The notes under the pieces are model-generated. The model made no database searches, had not been told where the DNA came from, and worked only from the letters and a program-made list of their open reading frames with translations. A stretch of 35,966 nucleotides of DNA, taken from the NCBI GenBank assembly GCA_026988295.1, contig JALSLM010000220.1, positions 1 through 35,966 on the forward strand. The letters are read 5' to 3'. Shown in pieces: positions 15,958-24,913 of this stretch. The first letter of the stretch is position 1; each line of letters begins with the position of its first letter. A program made the position numbers and the translations under genes. The DNA comes from Thiotrichaceae bacterium (lineage in GTDB: Bacteria > Pseudomonadota > Gammaproteobacteria > Thiotrichales > Thiotrichaceae).

Positions 15958-17948
15958 TGATTCCTGAAATTGGTCACTTTGCTCTTATTCTCGCATTGTC
16001 TGTTGCTGTTGTTCAGGGTATTTTTCCACTCTGGGGCTCATTTAATGGCAAACTTGCATGGACTTCAATGGCTAAGCCAGGGGCTTATGCGCAACTTTTC
16101 TTCCTCTTTATTTCTTTTCTTTGTCTGCTTTATGCCTTTATAGTAAATGACTTCTCAGTCAAATATGTTGCTAATAACTCAAATTCACAAATGCCTGCTG
16201 CCTTTCGTGCATCAGCACTGTGGGGTGCGCATGAAGGCTCGTTACTTTTATGGGCATTAATTTTATCGGGCTGGGGGGCGGCTGTTGCTTTCTTTAGCAA
16301 GGGTATTCCATCTATCATGTTGGCAAGGGTTCTTAGTGTCATGGGCTTTATCGGCGTTGGTTTTATGCTGTTTTTGCTGATGACATCAAATCCATTTGAG
16401 CGTCTGCTACAAATACCTCTACAAGGTCGTCAGCTTAATCCACTATTGCAAGATATTGGTCTTATTATACATCCACCACTTTTATATATGGGTTATGTGG
16501 GTATGTCAGTTGCTTTTTCATTTTCAATGGCTGCCATGATAGGAGGTAAGCTTGATGCGGCATGGGCGCGCTGGGCAAGACCTTGGACAAACATTGCTTG
16601 GGTCTGTCTGACATTTGGTATCGCATTGGGTAGTTGGTGGGCTTATTATGAATTAGGCTGGGGCGGCTGGTGGTTTTGGGATCCTGTCGAGAATGCCTCA
16701 TTGATGCCTTGGATTATTGGTACAGCTCTTATTCATTCGCTTGCCGTTACAGAGAAGCGTTCATCTTTCAAAGTCTGGACAATTTTATTAGCCATTTTAG
16801 CTTTCTCTCTGAGTTTATTGGGTACGTTTCTAGTTCGTTCTGGGGTACTGACCTCTGTACATTCTTTTGCAAGTGATCCTGCTCGCGGTTTGTTTATATT
16901 GGTATTCTTATTAGTTGTCATTGGCTCTTCATTATTACTGTTTGCATTTCGTGCTCACAAATTACGTTCAACAGGTAGCTTTTCATTAGTCTCGCGTGAG
17001 TCAGGGCTTTTAGTTAATAACGTCATTTTGCTTGTTATGGCTGCAACGGTATTATTAGGAACATTGTATCCTTTAATTATTGATGCATTAAGTTTAGGTA
17101 AGATTTCAGTGGGTCCTCCCTATTTTAATGCCATTATGGTTCCTTTAGCACTGGTGCTATTTTCAGTGATGGGCTTTGGCTTCTTCGTTCGTTGGAAAAA
17201 AGATTCAATGTCTAGAGTATTAAAGAGAGTGTGGTTTCCCTTAACACTTAGTTTAGTCTCTGCATTTGTTTTACCAATGTTATTAGCTCAAGATCTTAAA
17301 ATCATGACCATATTGGGAGTTTTTGCGAGTAGCTGGATTGCACTGGCAGCACTCATGTGGGTACTAAGCTCAGGTCGCTCTCCCTTTAAATTACCATTAG
17401 CATCTTGGGGTTCTGTAGTGGCTCATATAGGTATGGCAATGACAGTGGCAGGTATTACAGTTGTATCGCTCTATGATTCTGAAAAGGATGTGCGCCTAGA
17501 AAAAGGGCAAAGCTATGAGCTTGCGGGTTACAAATATACTTTTAATGGTGTTGAAGCTATTCAAGGTGCAAACTATAAAGCTCACCGTGCAACTATGGAT
17601 GTTACCTACAATGGAAAAACTGTCACAACTGTTCACCCTGAAAAACGTGATTATGGGCCTGGCTCTATGCCGATGACCGAAGCGGGAATTGACGCAGGTT
17701 TTACTCGTGACTTATTTGTTGCCCTTGGTGAGCCACTCGGTGGAGATGCTTGGAGCTTTAGACTTTATCACAAACCATTTGTACGCTGGATTTGGTTAGG
17801 TGCTGTGCTAATGGGGCTAGGTGGTTTAATGGCCGCATTGGATAAGCGTTATCGCCGAGTACGTCGTAGATCATTAGAAGTAGCACAAGATGATGAAAAA
17901 CAAACTACAAATAAGCCAAATCCAAAACTTTCTGGTGCGATAGCATGA
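15957..17948 (+). CDS. ccmF: Cytochrome c haem lyase subunit CcmF
   Basis: Large polytopic inner-membrane protein that takes haem from CcmE and, with CcmH/CcmI, ligates it to apocytochrome CxxCH motifs. The 663-aa length is normal. The WWD haem-handling signature GWGGWWFWDPVENASLMPW is at about 233-252, and RALWGAHEGSLLLW-like sequence near residue 85 carries one of the conserved histidines. A series of hydrophobic segments ends in a periplasmic domain and a final helix (IWLGAVLMGLGGLMAAL) with a basic tail. Overlaps ccmE by one base and ccmG by four. Confidence 0.97.
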   Translation: MIPEIGHFALILALSVAVVQGIFPLWGSFNGKLAWTSMAKPGAYAQLFFLFISFLCLLYAFIVNDFSVKYVANNSNSQMPAAFRASALWGAHEGSLLLWALILSGWGAAVAFFSKGIPSIMLARVLSVMGFIGVGFMLFLLMTSNPFERLLQIPLQGRQLNPLLQDIGLIIHPPLLYMGYVGMSVAFSFSMAAMIGGKLDAAWARWARPWTNIAWVCLTFGIALGSWWAYYELGWGGWWFWDPVENASLMPWIIGTALIHSLAVTEKRSSFKVWTILLAILAFSLSLLGTFLVRSGVLTSVHSFASDPARGLFILVFLLVVIGSSLLLFAFRAHKLRSTGSFSLVSRESGLLVNNVILLVMAATVLLGTLYPLIIDALSLGKISVGPPYFNAIMVPLALVLFSVMGFGFFVRWKKDSMSRVLKRVWFPLTLSLVSAFVLPMLLAQDLKIMTILGVFASSWIALAALMWVLSSGRSPFKLPLASWGSVVAHIGMAMTVAGITVVSLYDSEKDVRLEKGQSYELAGYKYTFNGVEAIQGANYKAHRATMDVTYNGKTVTTVHPEKRDYGPGSMPMTEAGIDAGFTRDLFVALGEPLGGDAWSFRLYHKPFVRWIWLGAVLMGLGGLMAALDKRYRRVRRRSLEVAQDDEKQTTNKPNPKLSGAIA

Positions 17949-18496
17949 ATATGAAGTTTACTATTCCCTTGATTGTGTTTGCTGCTTTAGCGGGTTTAAT
18001 GTTATTTGGTTTGACCAATGATCCAAAGCTTATTCCCTCTCCTTTTGTTGGTAAACCAGCCCCCCAATTTACCTTGCCTAGACTGTATAAACCAGAGGAA
18101 ACTGTCTCAGTTAGTGATATGAAAGGCAAGGTCTGGATGTTTAATTTATGGGCCTCATGGTGTGTTTCTTGTCGTGCAGAGCATAAAGTTGTCACTCGAC
18201 TCAGCAAAAAAGAAAAAATTCCAGTTATTGGTCTTAATTACAAAGACTTTGGCACGGAAGAGTATGGCAATGAAGCACTTAAATGGCTTGAAGTGCTTGG
18301 TAATCCTTATTATGCCGTTGTTGTTGATAAAGATGGTATGGCTGGTATCGACTGGGGTGTGGTTGGCGTGCCTGAAACTTTCGTAATGGATAAAAAAGGC
18401 ATCGTTCGTTATAAATTTACAGGTCCTATTTATCAAAAAGCAGCTGATGAGATACTTTCTCCTTTGATTGAAAAGCTGCGCAAGGAGGAAGGATGA
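17945..18496 (+). CDS. ccmG: Thiol:disulfide interchange protein CcmG/DsbE
   Basis: Membrane-anchored periplasmic thioredoxin-fold reductant that keeps the cysteines of apocytochrome c, or of CcmH, reduced for haem attachment. The protein has 183 aa with an anchor at about 5-22. The active site is WASWCVSCRAEH with C73 and C76. The later GVPETFVMDKKGIVRYK contains the conserved cis-proline and the GVPE signature of CcmG. Start and stop overlap ccmF and ccmH by four bases each. Confidence 0.96.
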   Translation: MNMKFTIPLIVFAALAGLMLFGLTNDPKLIPSPFVGKPAPQFTLPRLYKPEETVSVSDMKGKVWMFNLWASWCVSCRAEHKVVTRLSKKEKIPVIGLNYKDFGTEEYGNEALKWLEVLGNPYYAVVVDKDGMAGIDWGVVGVPETFVMDKKGIVRYKFTGPIYQKAADEILSPLIEKLRKEEG

Positions 18497-18966
18497 AGTT
18501 TTTAGCTACTCGTCTTTTATTAATTTTGGGTTTTTGTTTTTTCACTCTTCAAGCTAATGCCGTAAAAATCGAGTTTCATACTTTTGAGAATAAGCAACAA
18601 GAACAACTGTATTTACAATTAATTGCAGAGCTTCGCTGTGTTAAGTGTCAAAACCAAAACCTAGCAGAATCAAATGCAGAACTTGCTAAGGATATGCGTG
18701 AAAAAGCCTATGACATGATTATCAAAGGTGGCTCACGCCAAGATGTTGTTAAATATATGACAGATCGCTATGGCAACTTTGTTTTATATAAGCCACCTTT
18801 TATTGCTAAAACATTATTGCTTTGGGTTGGTCCTGCTGTATTTCTTATTTTAAGTCTATTTTTCCTGATTAAACTCATCAAAAAACAGCAGAAAGAGCCC
18901 ATTGAAATGCTCAGTGATACTGACCGCGATTCTGTTCGCGAACTTCTAAATTCAAAAAAAGATTAG
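18493..18966 (+). CDS. ccmH: Cytochrome c maturation protein CcmH
   Basis: Thiol-active subunit of the haem ligation complex. The 157-aa protein has a signal or anchor helix at 6-23 ending QANA. The redox motif LRCVKCQNQ has C49 and C52, a second membrane helix is at about 104-124, and the cytoplasmic tail is short. The block YDMIIKGGSRQDVVKYMTDR and the following YGNFVLYKPP are diagnostic of CcmH/CycL. The separate CcmI-like gene downstream shows the split arrangement, unlike the fused CcmH of E. coli. Confidence 0.96.
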   Translation: MKFLATRLLLILGFCFFTLQANAVKIEFHTFENKQQEQLYLQLIAELRCVKCQNQNLAESNAELAKDMREKAYDMIIKGGSRQDVVKYMTDRYGNFVLYKPPFIAKTLLLWVGPAVFLILSLFFLIKLIKKQQKEPIEMLSDTDRDSVRELLNSKKD

Positions 18967-18975
18967 GAATTCCTC

Positions 18976-20283
18976 ATGATGTTCTGGATTATTAGTGCGC
19001 TACTGATATTGGTTGCGTTTGCCTTTTTTCTGCCTTCTATGTTGCGAAAACAGCACTCAGATGGTGATGCGCGTCGTTCACAAAATATCTTGATTGCAAA
19101 TGAGCAATTAGCTGAACTTAAAAAGAGCTTTGAAAGAAATGAGCTCAGTCAGGAGGAATATCAAAATACTCGTGATGAACTTGAATTAACCTTATTTTCT
19201 GATGTTGCAGATGAAGATATAAATTCTGTAGATAATACAAGAAAAGCCCCAGTATTAAGCATTATTATCATTGTGCTTTTTATACCCGCCCTTTCTGTTT
19301 TACTTTATCAAAAACTAGGTAGCCCTGTTTATACCACTGGCTTTGACTCAAAAGCAATCGCTGCTGAACTTAATAAGCGAAATGCCATTCCTAGAAATGC
19401 AGATGGTACACCCGACATTGATACAATGGTGTTAGGGCTACAAAAGAAACTAGAATCTGATCCTGATAACCCTAAAGGTTGGTATATGCTAGGGCGCTCT
19501 TATATGGTATTGAAGCGTTATCCTGAAGCAGTAAAAGCCTATGAGAGAGCTTATAAATTAATGCCTGATTCTGTTGAAGTGATGTTATCTTTAGCTGATT
19601 CACTGGCGATGGAAAATAAAGGAGATATTTCTGGTCGTCCTGTAGAGTTAATCAATCAAGCACTAGAAAAAGATCCTAATAATCTTACAGCACTGTGGCT
19701 TGGTGGCATGGCAGCGCGTCAAAAGAAAGAATATGTAAATGCTATTCAACGCTGGACAAAAGTTCTGAATATTATTAAAGACCCAGGTGAGCGACAAGAA
19801 GTAATTAGTTTGATTAAAGAGGCTGAGCAGCAACTTAGCCCTGAACAGCGTCAACTGGTAAAAGCAGATTTAGAATCAATAGCTACTACTACAACTGCTC
19901 TTCCCGCTAAAACCAATGGAGAAATAAAAACTGCTACAAGTGGCAAAGAATCCATAACTGTGACTGTTTCATTATCAGATGACTTTAAGGATAAAGTAAA
20001 GCCAACAGATATAGTCTTTGTTTATGCAAAAGCCATGAGTGGTCCTCCTATGCCATTAGCGGCTGCAAAAATTCAAGTGAAAGACCTACCCGTTGAGATC
20101 GTTTTAAATGATTCAATGGCGATGATACCTACCATGAAGCTATCGGCTCATACCGAAGTTGTGGTAGGTGCAAGAGTTTCTAAAAGTGGGCAGCCTGTTT
20201 CTCAGAGTGGTGATTTATACACTGAAAAAAGGTCTATAAAGTTGAGTAGTAAAGTAAGTTTGCTAATTGATCAAATTAAGTAG
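18976..20283 (+). CDS. ccmI: Cytochrome c maturation TPR protein CcmI
   Basis: Apocytochrome-binding chaperone of the System I ligation complex. The 435-aa protein has a first membrane helix at about 2-20, a cytoplasmic coiled-coil-prone loop (EQLAELKKSFERNELSQEEY, the CcmI signature) and a second helix at about 90-110. A periplasmic TPR array then contains NPKGWYMLGRSYMVLKRYPE and AVKAYERAYKLMPDSVEV. The C-terminal immunoglobulin-like domain has DDFKDKVKPTDIVFVYAKA and GPPMPLAA, as in CcmI/CycH. Last gene of the ccm operon, 9 bp after ccmH. Confidence 0.94.
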   Translation: MMFWIISALLILVAFAFFLPSMLRKQHSDGDARRSQNILIANEQLAELKKSFERNELSQEEYQNTRDELELTLFSDVADEDINSVDNTRKAPVLSIIIIVLFIPALSVLLYQKLGSPVYTTGFDSKAIAAELNKRNAIPRNADGTPDIDTMVLGLQKKLESDPDNPKGWYMLGRSYMVLKRYPEAVKAYERAYKLMPDSVEVMLSLADSLAMENKGDISGRPVELINQALEKDPNNLTALWLGGMAARQKKEYVNAIQRWTKVLNIIKDPGERQEVISLIKEAEQQLSPEQRQLVKADLESIATTTTALPAKTNGEIKTATSGKESITVTVSLSDDFKDKVKPTDIVFVYAKAMSGPPMPLAAAKIQVKDLPVEIVLNDSMAMIPTMKLSAHTEVVVGARVSKSGQPVSQSGDLYTEKRSIKLSSKVSLLIDQIK

Positions 20284-20295
20284 CAAAGAGCCTAT

Positions 20296-20326
20296 TACCC
20301 ATCCCCCCCCTTTTTTTGCACTTTTT
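20296..20326 (-). repeat. G-run repeat, copy 5
   Basis: Complement form: TACCCAT, an eight-base C-run, seven T, GCACTTTTT. It begins 12 bp after the ccmI stop. Confidence 0.8.
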
Positions 20327-20338
20327 ATAACACAGAGA

Positions 20339-20375
20339 GCAGAGGAGTTGCAGAGTTTTTAATCGTTCCTCTGCT
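20339..20375 (+). terminator. Possible hairpin end of ccm operon
   Basis: Inverted arms GCAGAGGAG and TTCCTCTGC with a long loop of roughly 20 bases, 55 bp after ccmI. The following T-run is poor, so this is a weak candidate. No better terminator is visible in the gap. Confidence 0.3.
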
Positions 20376-20399
20376 TGAGAGAGCTTGTTTGGTAGTAGA

Positions 20400-20461
20400 T
20401 TAAATCTGTATTTTTGTAGGTCGGATTAGCGATAGCGTAATCCGACAAAGTACGATAGTTA
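20400..20461 (+). repeat. REP element with conserved flanks
   Basis: The REP core at 20416-20447 starts with GTAG and folds on TCGGATTA/TAATCCGA. The whole 62-bp segment, flanks included, recurs as an exact reverse complement at 26193-26254. The GTAG-headed palindrome is the hallmark of REPs mobilised by RAYT (TnpA-REP) enzymes; no such gene is in the window. Confidence 0.85.
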
Positions 20462-20470
20462 GTACTCTAT

Positions 20471-20500
20471 TACCCATCCCCCCCTGTTTTTTGCATTTTT
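20471..20500 (-). repeat. G-run repeat, copy 6
   Basis: TACCCATCCCCCCCTGTTTT then TTGCATTTTT, with one G interrupting the T-run. Same orientation as copy 5, 175 bp away, beyond the 3' end of def. Confidence 0.78.
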
Positions 20501-20559
20501 TAGCAAGCGAATCCTTTTACAGTCTCTCCATGTGTGAATGTAAGGTTATTGTGCGACCC

Positions 20560-21069
20560 TTATATTTTCTCATTTTGTTTAGCTTGTTTAAGTATCTTCT
20601 TGCGTAGGCGTTTTTGCTTTAGAGGGGAAAGGTAATCAATAAAAAGTTTGCCTTTTAGGTGATCTAGCTCATGTTGAATACAAACAGCTAATAAGCCTTC
20701 AGCTTCAAGTGTGAATTTATTACCATCACGATCTAAAGCTTCTACAGTAACCGTATCTGCACGTTTAACTTCGGCATAATATTCTGGTACTGATAAACAT
20801 CCTTCCTCACTGATTTCTTCCCCATCTTGTTTTGTGATAACTGGGTTTATGAAGCAGTATGGCTGATTTTTTTCTTCTGATATGTCGATCACAACAAGCT
20901 GTTGATGAACATTAACCTGAGTTGCCGCCAAACCAATGCCAGGTGCTGCATACATGGTTTCTAGCATATCATCAAGAAAGCTACGTATTTCGTCTGTAAC
21001 CTCGGAAACGGGCGCAGCTTTTGTCCGCAAGCGTTCATCAGGAAATCGAATAATTTTTAGTATTGCCAT
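20560..21069 (-). CDS. def: Peptide deformylase
   Basis: Removes the N-formyl group from nascent proteins in the cytoplasm. All three metal-site motifs are present in the 169-aa protein: GIGLAATQV at 44-52, EEGCLSVPE with ligand C91, and QHELDHL with H133, E134 and H137. Length and start match E. coli Def. It diverges from the LysM lipoprotein gene, a common gammaproteobacterial arrangement. The methionyl-tRNA formyltransferase gene (fmt) that often follows def is not here; the downstream side instead holds repeats. Confidence 0.97.
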   Translation of the reverse strand: MAILKIIRFPDERLRTKAAPVSEVTDEIRSFLDDMLETMYAAPGIGLAATQVNVHQQLVVIDISEEKNQPYCFINPVITKQDGEEISEEGCLSVPEYYAEVKRADTVTVEALDRDGNKFTLEAEGLLAVCIQHELDHLKGKLFIDYLSPLKQKRLRKKILKQAKQNEKI

Positions 21070-21192
21070 TTTAGGATACCGTAAGTCAGAAAATCATGCG
21101 CCTTAATCTAGGCTTGCGTTATTATATCAAGTGAAGGTTCTTCTCCAAATAACCATACCATATTGGTGCAACACTAAAAACCGTGTGGCACT

Positions 21193-21198
21193 TATAAT
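21193..21198 (+). promoter_or_regulatory. Possible -10 box for LysM-dprA unit
   Basis: Perfect TATAAT about 80 bp before the LysM gene. The -35 region is poor (TTGGTG lies too far away), so this is only a candidate. Confidence 0.3.
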
Positions 21199-21276
21199 AT
21201 TGAAAAAAATATAAGCAATGGTGGGTAATGTAGATAGAACATATAAAAACAAAAATAATAGAGAAAAGGGGTTTCC

Positions 21277-22536
21277 ATGTTTTTTAATTTTCCACGCTTG
21301 GCAAATACTTCAGCATCTGTGCTAGTAATTGCTGTTCTTGGTGGGTGTAGCAATAATACATTTTCCGATCTAACTTCACCAAAATTGTCGTCACAAAATG
21401 CTTCTTCACAAAATGTTACTTCAAATACGGATAATCAGTATGATAGTTACTATGGAAGCCCAAGTAGCGGTGCTCAAAATACAAAATATCAGCCAAAAAT
21501 TAAACGTACTGTTATTAGATCAGGAGCAAGTAAATCGGGAGCAAGTTTTAAAGCCAATGCTCCTAAACGTTATGTAGTAAAAAAGGGTGATACTCTTTGG
21601 GCTATCGCTAATATGTTTTTAAATAATCCAGCCTATTGGCCAGAGATTTGGGATAAGAACCAAAAATTAGCAAACCCACATCGTATTTATCCTGGTGATG
21701 TATTGTATATTTATCGAGGAGGAAAAACCGCTAGGCGTTCAAACTCAACAGTTTCTATCACTGATAAAATGGTTCCACAGATGCGAATCGAAAGAAGTGG
21801 GTTGGGTGGAAGTCCAATTTCAACACTTGCTCCTTTTCTCGTTTGGGCACATGCTTTAGATAATGACACGATTAAAAACTCACCTTATATTGCTGGGGCT
21901 GATGGTGGCTCGCTACTTTTTGAAAAAGGTCAAACTGTTTATGTTAAGAACTTATCTGATCGTCATTCAGGTGGTCGTTATGCAATCTATCATACAGACA
22001 AAAAACTAATAGACCCTGAAACAAACAATGATCTTGGCTATGAGGTTATTTATACGGGCTTTCTTGAAGTTCAAAGACCAGCTTTAAATGCTGAGGTTGC
22101 CACTGCAACGATTGAAGAATCAATTCGTGAAATCAAACCTGGTGACAGGCTTTTATTTGAAAAAGATGAGACTCAGAATTTAACTGCACCAATCCAACGA
22201 CCTAGAACAAAAGTTCGAGGCTCAATTGTTTCATTATTTAATGCTAATCTTATTTCTGCTGAAACAATGGTTATAACAATTAACAGAGGTGCAAGACATG
22301 GTATGAAAGCAGGCTATACCTTAGGTGTTTATTCACCAGTTAGGCATATTAATGACCCTGTCAATATGGCAAAGAGAAAGTATAAATTTCAACCTGTTCA
22401 ACCTGCAAAGATTACATTACCACCTAAACGTGTTGCTACAGCCATTGTTTATAAAGTTTTAAATAATATTAGTTATGCTGTTATTACAGGTTCTCTGAAT
22501 ACAGTTAAAAAAGGGTATAAGATAGGCAACCCTTAA
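21277..22536 (+). CDS. LysM-domain lipoprotein
   Basis: Predicted peptidoglycan-binding envelope lipoprotein of 419 aa. The lipobox VLGGC has C24 as the likely acylated residue. A Ser/Asn/Gln-rich linker follows at about 25-90, then one LysM domain at about 98-146 with YVVKKGDTLWAIANMF and NPHRIYPGDVLYIY. The long C-terminal region has no motif I can name but has the repeating RPRTKVRGSIVSLFNANLI and RGARHGMKAGYTLGVYS style of this family. A gene of this type between def and dprA is conserved in gammaproteobacteria. AAAAGGGG precedes the ATG. Exact role unknown. Confidence 0.88.
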   Translation: MFFNFPRLANTSASVLVIAVLGGCSNNTFSDLTSPKLSSQNASSQNVTSNTDNQYDSYYGSPSSGAQNTKYQPKIKRTVIRSGASKSGASFKANAPKRYVVKKGDTLWAIANMFLNNPAYWPEIWDKNQKLANPHRIYPGDVLYIYRGGKTARRSNSTVSITDKMVPQMRIERSGLGGSPISTLAPFLVWAHALDNDTIKNSPYIAGADGGSLLFEKGQTVYVKNLSDRHSGGRYAIYHTDKKLIDPETNNDLGYEVIYTGFLEVQRPALNAEVATATIEESIREIKPGDRLLFEKDETQNLTAPIQRPRTKVRGSIVSLFNANLISAETMVITINRGARHGMKAGYTLGVYSPVRHINDPVNMAKRKYKFQPVQPAKITLPPKRVATAIVYKVLNNISYAVITGSLNTVKKGYKIGNP

Positions 22537-22553
22537 ATTATCAATTATATTCC

Positions 22554-23690
22554 ATGAAAAAAACTGAAGTGCTTGAATCCTGGATCTCGTTATGGCGAGT
22601 TCCAGGAGTTGGTTCTGTAACATTTAAAAAGTTGCTGGATAAATTTGATACGCCTGCAAATGTTTTTTCTACAACAGCAAGTTCTTTAAAACAAGCTGGT
22701 TTTTCTGAAAAACTGGTTTCCAGCATCAAAGAAAATCAATCTGCAAATTGCGCCAAAGATGATATAGATTGGCTCAATTCTAGTCAAAATCATCACCTCA
22801 TCACAATTTATTGCTCTGAATATCCTGCTCTGCTAAAGCAAATTAGCAATCCTCCACCATTGCTTTATGTGCATGGTAAGTTATCCCTTTTAAATGATCC
22901 TCAGATAGCAATTATCGGAAGCCGTAATCCAACCCAAGGAGGTTTATCCAATACCTATGATTTTTCAAAATTCTTAGGTAGTTCAGGGCTTTGTATTACC
23001 AGTGGTCTAGCACTTGGAATTGATGGCGCAGCCCATCAGGGAGCTTTAGATGTCAATAGCCCTACAATTGCAGTGATTGCGACAGGAGTAGACCGAGTAT
23101 ATCCCGCTAGGCATCGTAAACTAGCGCATAAAATTGTTGAAACTGGGGCAATTATTAGTGAATTTCCAATTGGCACGCAGCCTAAAGCTGAAAACTTTCC
23201 TAGGCGTAACCGTATAATTAGTGGTCTCTCACAGGGAACACTTGTCATTGAAGCCGCCAAAAAGAGTGGTTCACTCATCACTGCACGTTTGGCGAGTGAG
23301 CAAAATCGAGAAGTATTTGCTATTCCAGGCTCTATTCATAACCCGCTTTCAAAAGGATGTCATCAGCTAATACGAGAAGGCGCAAAATTAGTTGAAACAG
23401 CTCAAGATATTCTTGAAGAAATGTCTAAAGTAATTGATATGAATACAGTTGTTATTAATTCAAAATCCAACGATACAGAGCCTGAAACAATTGATTCATC
23501 ACCTTTGGAAGAGGGCGGTGAACAATCTGATCTGCTCGAAAAAATGGCTTATGATCCTGTATCTATAGATGAACTTGTAATCAGAACAGGGCAAAGCCCC
23601 GAATCAATTGCCGCTATGCTATTAATCCTTGAGTTGCAAAATAAAGTTTCATCAAATGGTGGTGGAACATATACACGAATTAGCTCGTAG
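22554..23690 (+). CDS. dprA: DNA-processing protein DprA
   Basis: Binds incoming single-stranded DNA and loads RecA during natural transformation; cytoplasmic. The 378-aa protein has an N-terminal helix-hairpin-like region (LWRVPGVGSVTFKKLLDKF). The Rossmann-like core has IAIIGSRNPTQGG, TSGLALGIDGAAHQGAL, GVDRVYPARH, SEFPIGTQPKAENFPRRNRI and EAAKKSGSLITARLA. A C-terminal winged-helix DprA domain (DPVSIDELVIRTGQSPESIA) is present. It lies 17 bp after the LysM gene and is probably co-transcribed. With pilMNOPQ it is compatible with competence, but no ComEA, ComEC or ComF is in this window. Confidence 0.96.
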   Translation: MKKTEVLESWISLWRVPGVGSVTFKKLLDKFDTPANVFSTTASSLKQAGFSEKLVSSIKENQSANCAKDDIDWLNSSQNHHLITIYCSEYPALLKQISNPPPLLYVHGKLSLLNDPQIAIIGSRNPTQGGLSNTYDFSKFLGSSGLCITSGLALGIDGAAHQGALDVNSPTIAVIATGVDRVYPARHRKLAHKIVETGAIISEFPIGTQPKAENFPRRNRIISGLSQGTLVIEAAKKSGSLITARLASEQNREVFAIPGSIHNPLSKGCHQLIREGAKLVETAQDILEEMSKVIDMNTVVINSKSNDTEPETIDSSPLEEGGEQSDLLEKMAYDPVSIDELVIRTGQSPESIAAMLLILELQNKVSSNGGGTYTRISS

Positions 23691-23832
23691 AGGGTTAAAT
23701 CTGTACTTTTGTTGGATTGGTCTCCGCTCACTAATCTACGAGGATGATACATACGGCAATAAGCGGCAATAAGGGACAGCCATAATTTTATTCGTCATAA
23801 TCTACCGTTTGTCGCTGTTTTTATACAGTATT

Positions 23833-23932
23833 TTATGGATGTCCTTTTAATTTGACAAACTCAAACAACTCGCCGAGCAAACCTCAAGACGTTGGATTAA
23901 AGGAATGGGACAAGCATTTAGTCCAATATCCA
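23833..23932 (+). pseudogene. Possible small-gene remnant
   Basis: An ATG opens MDVLLI and stops. Shifting one frame at that point gives DKLKQLAEQTSRRWIKGMGQ plus about eight further residues before a stop. The helical, charged composition looks like coding sequence with a frameshift, but I recognise no family and the stretch is short. It could equally be chance. Confidence 0.25.
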
Positions 23933-24136
23933 CCTAACAAGAAATACCACTAACTAATTATAAAAAGCATTGTAAAGTGAGGCTTCGCTGTGTCTGCGAT
24001 TATTTAAATAGTGAGATAATGCCACCTTTTTGAAAGCCATGAGGCACACGACTCCTATTTTTACCTTTTCAGGAGACCCAAATACATTGAGCTGAAAATT
24101 TGTAAACATGTATTTTTTACTGATAATTAGATGGAT

Positions 24137-24174
24137 GTCCGATTTTCTTTGTCCGATTTTCTTTGATTTTCTTT
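24137..24174. repeat. 14-bp tandem repeat
   Basis: GTCCGATTTTCTTT occurs twice in tandem (24137-24150 and 24151-24164), followed by a partial third unit GATTTTCTTT. Confidence 0.8.
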
Positions 24175-24181
24175 CAAACAG

Positions 24182-24239
24182 ATCCCCGCTTAAAACATGC
24201 GGGGATGACGGTGGGGTGGTACATACGGGGATGACGGCG
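24182..24239. repeat. CCCGC palindromic repeat plus partial copy
   Basis: ATCCCCGCTTAAAACATGCG leading into GGGATGACGGT at 24182-24212, then a degenerate right half ACATACGGGGATGACGGCG at 24221-24239. Same family as 11517-11547 and 33223-33253. Confidence 0.75.
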
Positions 24240-24265
24240 TGTTATATTTTTGCATCACGAATACG

Positions 24266-24345
24266 GTAGGTTGGGCTGACGTTAGGAAGCCCAACAAAAG
24301 ATAGAGTGTGATTTTTGTTGGGCTTCGTACCTCAGCCCAACCTAC
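24266..24345. repeat. Complete REPIN
   Basis: Two REPs in inverted orientation. The left begins GTAGGTTGGGCTGACG (24266-24296) and the right ends CAGCCCAACCTAC (24316-24345), joined by a short spacer. Each arm also folds on itself through TTGGGC/GCCCAA. The GTAG ends and the inverted pairing define a REPIN. A second near-copy is at 33065-33144 and a truncated one at 11381-11435. Confidence 0.85.
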
Positions 24346-24379
24346 AATTTTGCATATCCATACATAGCGAGCCTATGAT

Positions 24380-24410
24380 AAAAAATGCAAAAAAGAGGGG
24401 GGATGGGTTG
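24380..24410 (+). repeat. G-run repeat, copy 7
   Basis: AAAAAATGCAAAAAAGAG, continuing as a G-run and ATGGGTT. It ends 9 bp before the allA stop codon, so on the minus strand it follows the allA 3' end immediately as a C-run and T-run. Confidence 0.8.
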
Positions 24411-24418
24411 TATAGGTT

Positions 24419-24913
24419 TTAGATACTGAGAATAATCTCACTTTTTAAATCAACTTGGACACAGTTTTTATCGCTTGCTTTGCGATCTATTATTAAAAAC
24501 TCGCTATCATTTTCAAGTGGCATCAGGTAGTGATGCCAGACATTTTTATAGAAATTAATACCTTGTTTACCATTGCTGATAAATAGCTCTACCTTTGATT
24601 CATCTAATGTTTGTGCTGGCTTTGCAACGAGTATTAAAAATGGTGTTTGGCAAAGTGGATAAAATATTTGGCTACCATGTGGGTGATACTCCATTAAATG
24701 AGCTTTAAAAGGCACTTCAATGGCTCTTGATTTGACTAAGCTGATACAAGGTTTGCCACCTTTGTCACTGATATCTATTTCTGCAAGATCACTATAACGA
24801 GTAGCTAGACCAAAATTCATTGGAAAGATTTCCTTGGCAGATTCAAAGTCAATAACGTCACCATAGGGAGAAAACCCCTCTGCTGTTAGTTTTTTTGCAG
24901 TTAACTTTAGCAT
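24419..24913 (-). CDS. allA: Ureidoglycolate lyase
   Basis: Splits ureidoglycolate into glyoxylate and urea, the last step of allantoate breakdown by the allantoicase route; cytoplasmic cupin-fold enzyme. The 164-aa protein shows the AllA pattern: LTAEGFSPYGDVID at the N-terminus, a central MEYHPHGSQIFYPL with likely active-site histidines, PFLILVAKP, and GKQGINFYKNVWHHYLMPL near the C-terminus. Its ATG overlaps the end of alc by 7 bp, so the two are translated from one mRNA. Confidence 0.95.
   Translation of the reverse strand: MLKLTAKKLTAEGFSPYGDVIDFESAKEIFPMNFGLATRYSDLAEIDISDKGGKPCISLVKSRAIEVPFKAHLMEYHPHGSQIFYPLCQTPFLILVAKPAQTLDESKVELFISNGKQGINFYKNVWHHYLMPLENDSEFLIIDRKASDKNCVQVDLKSEIILSI

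Larger units (their letters stand above)
23691..24418. other. Gene-poor repeat block between dprA and allA
   Basis: 728 bp with no intact gene. It contains a sequence at 23695-23712 resembling the flank of the REP at 20400, a short duplication GGCAATAAGC around 23756-23773, a possible gene remnant at 23833-23932, a 14-bp tandem repeat at 24137-24174, palindromic repeats at 24182-24239, a complete REPIN at 24266-24345 and a G-run repeat at 24380-24410. Confidence 0.7.
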
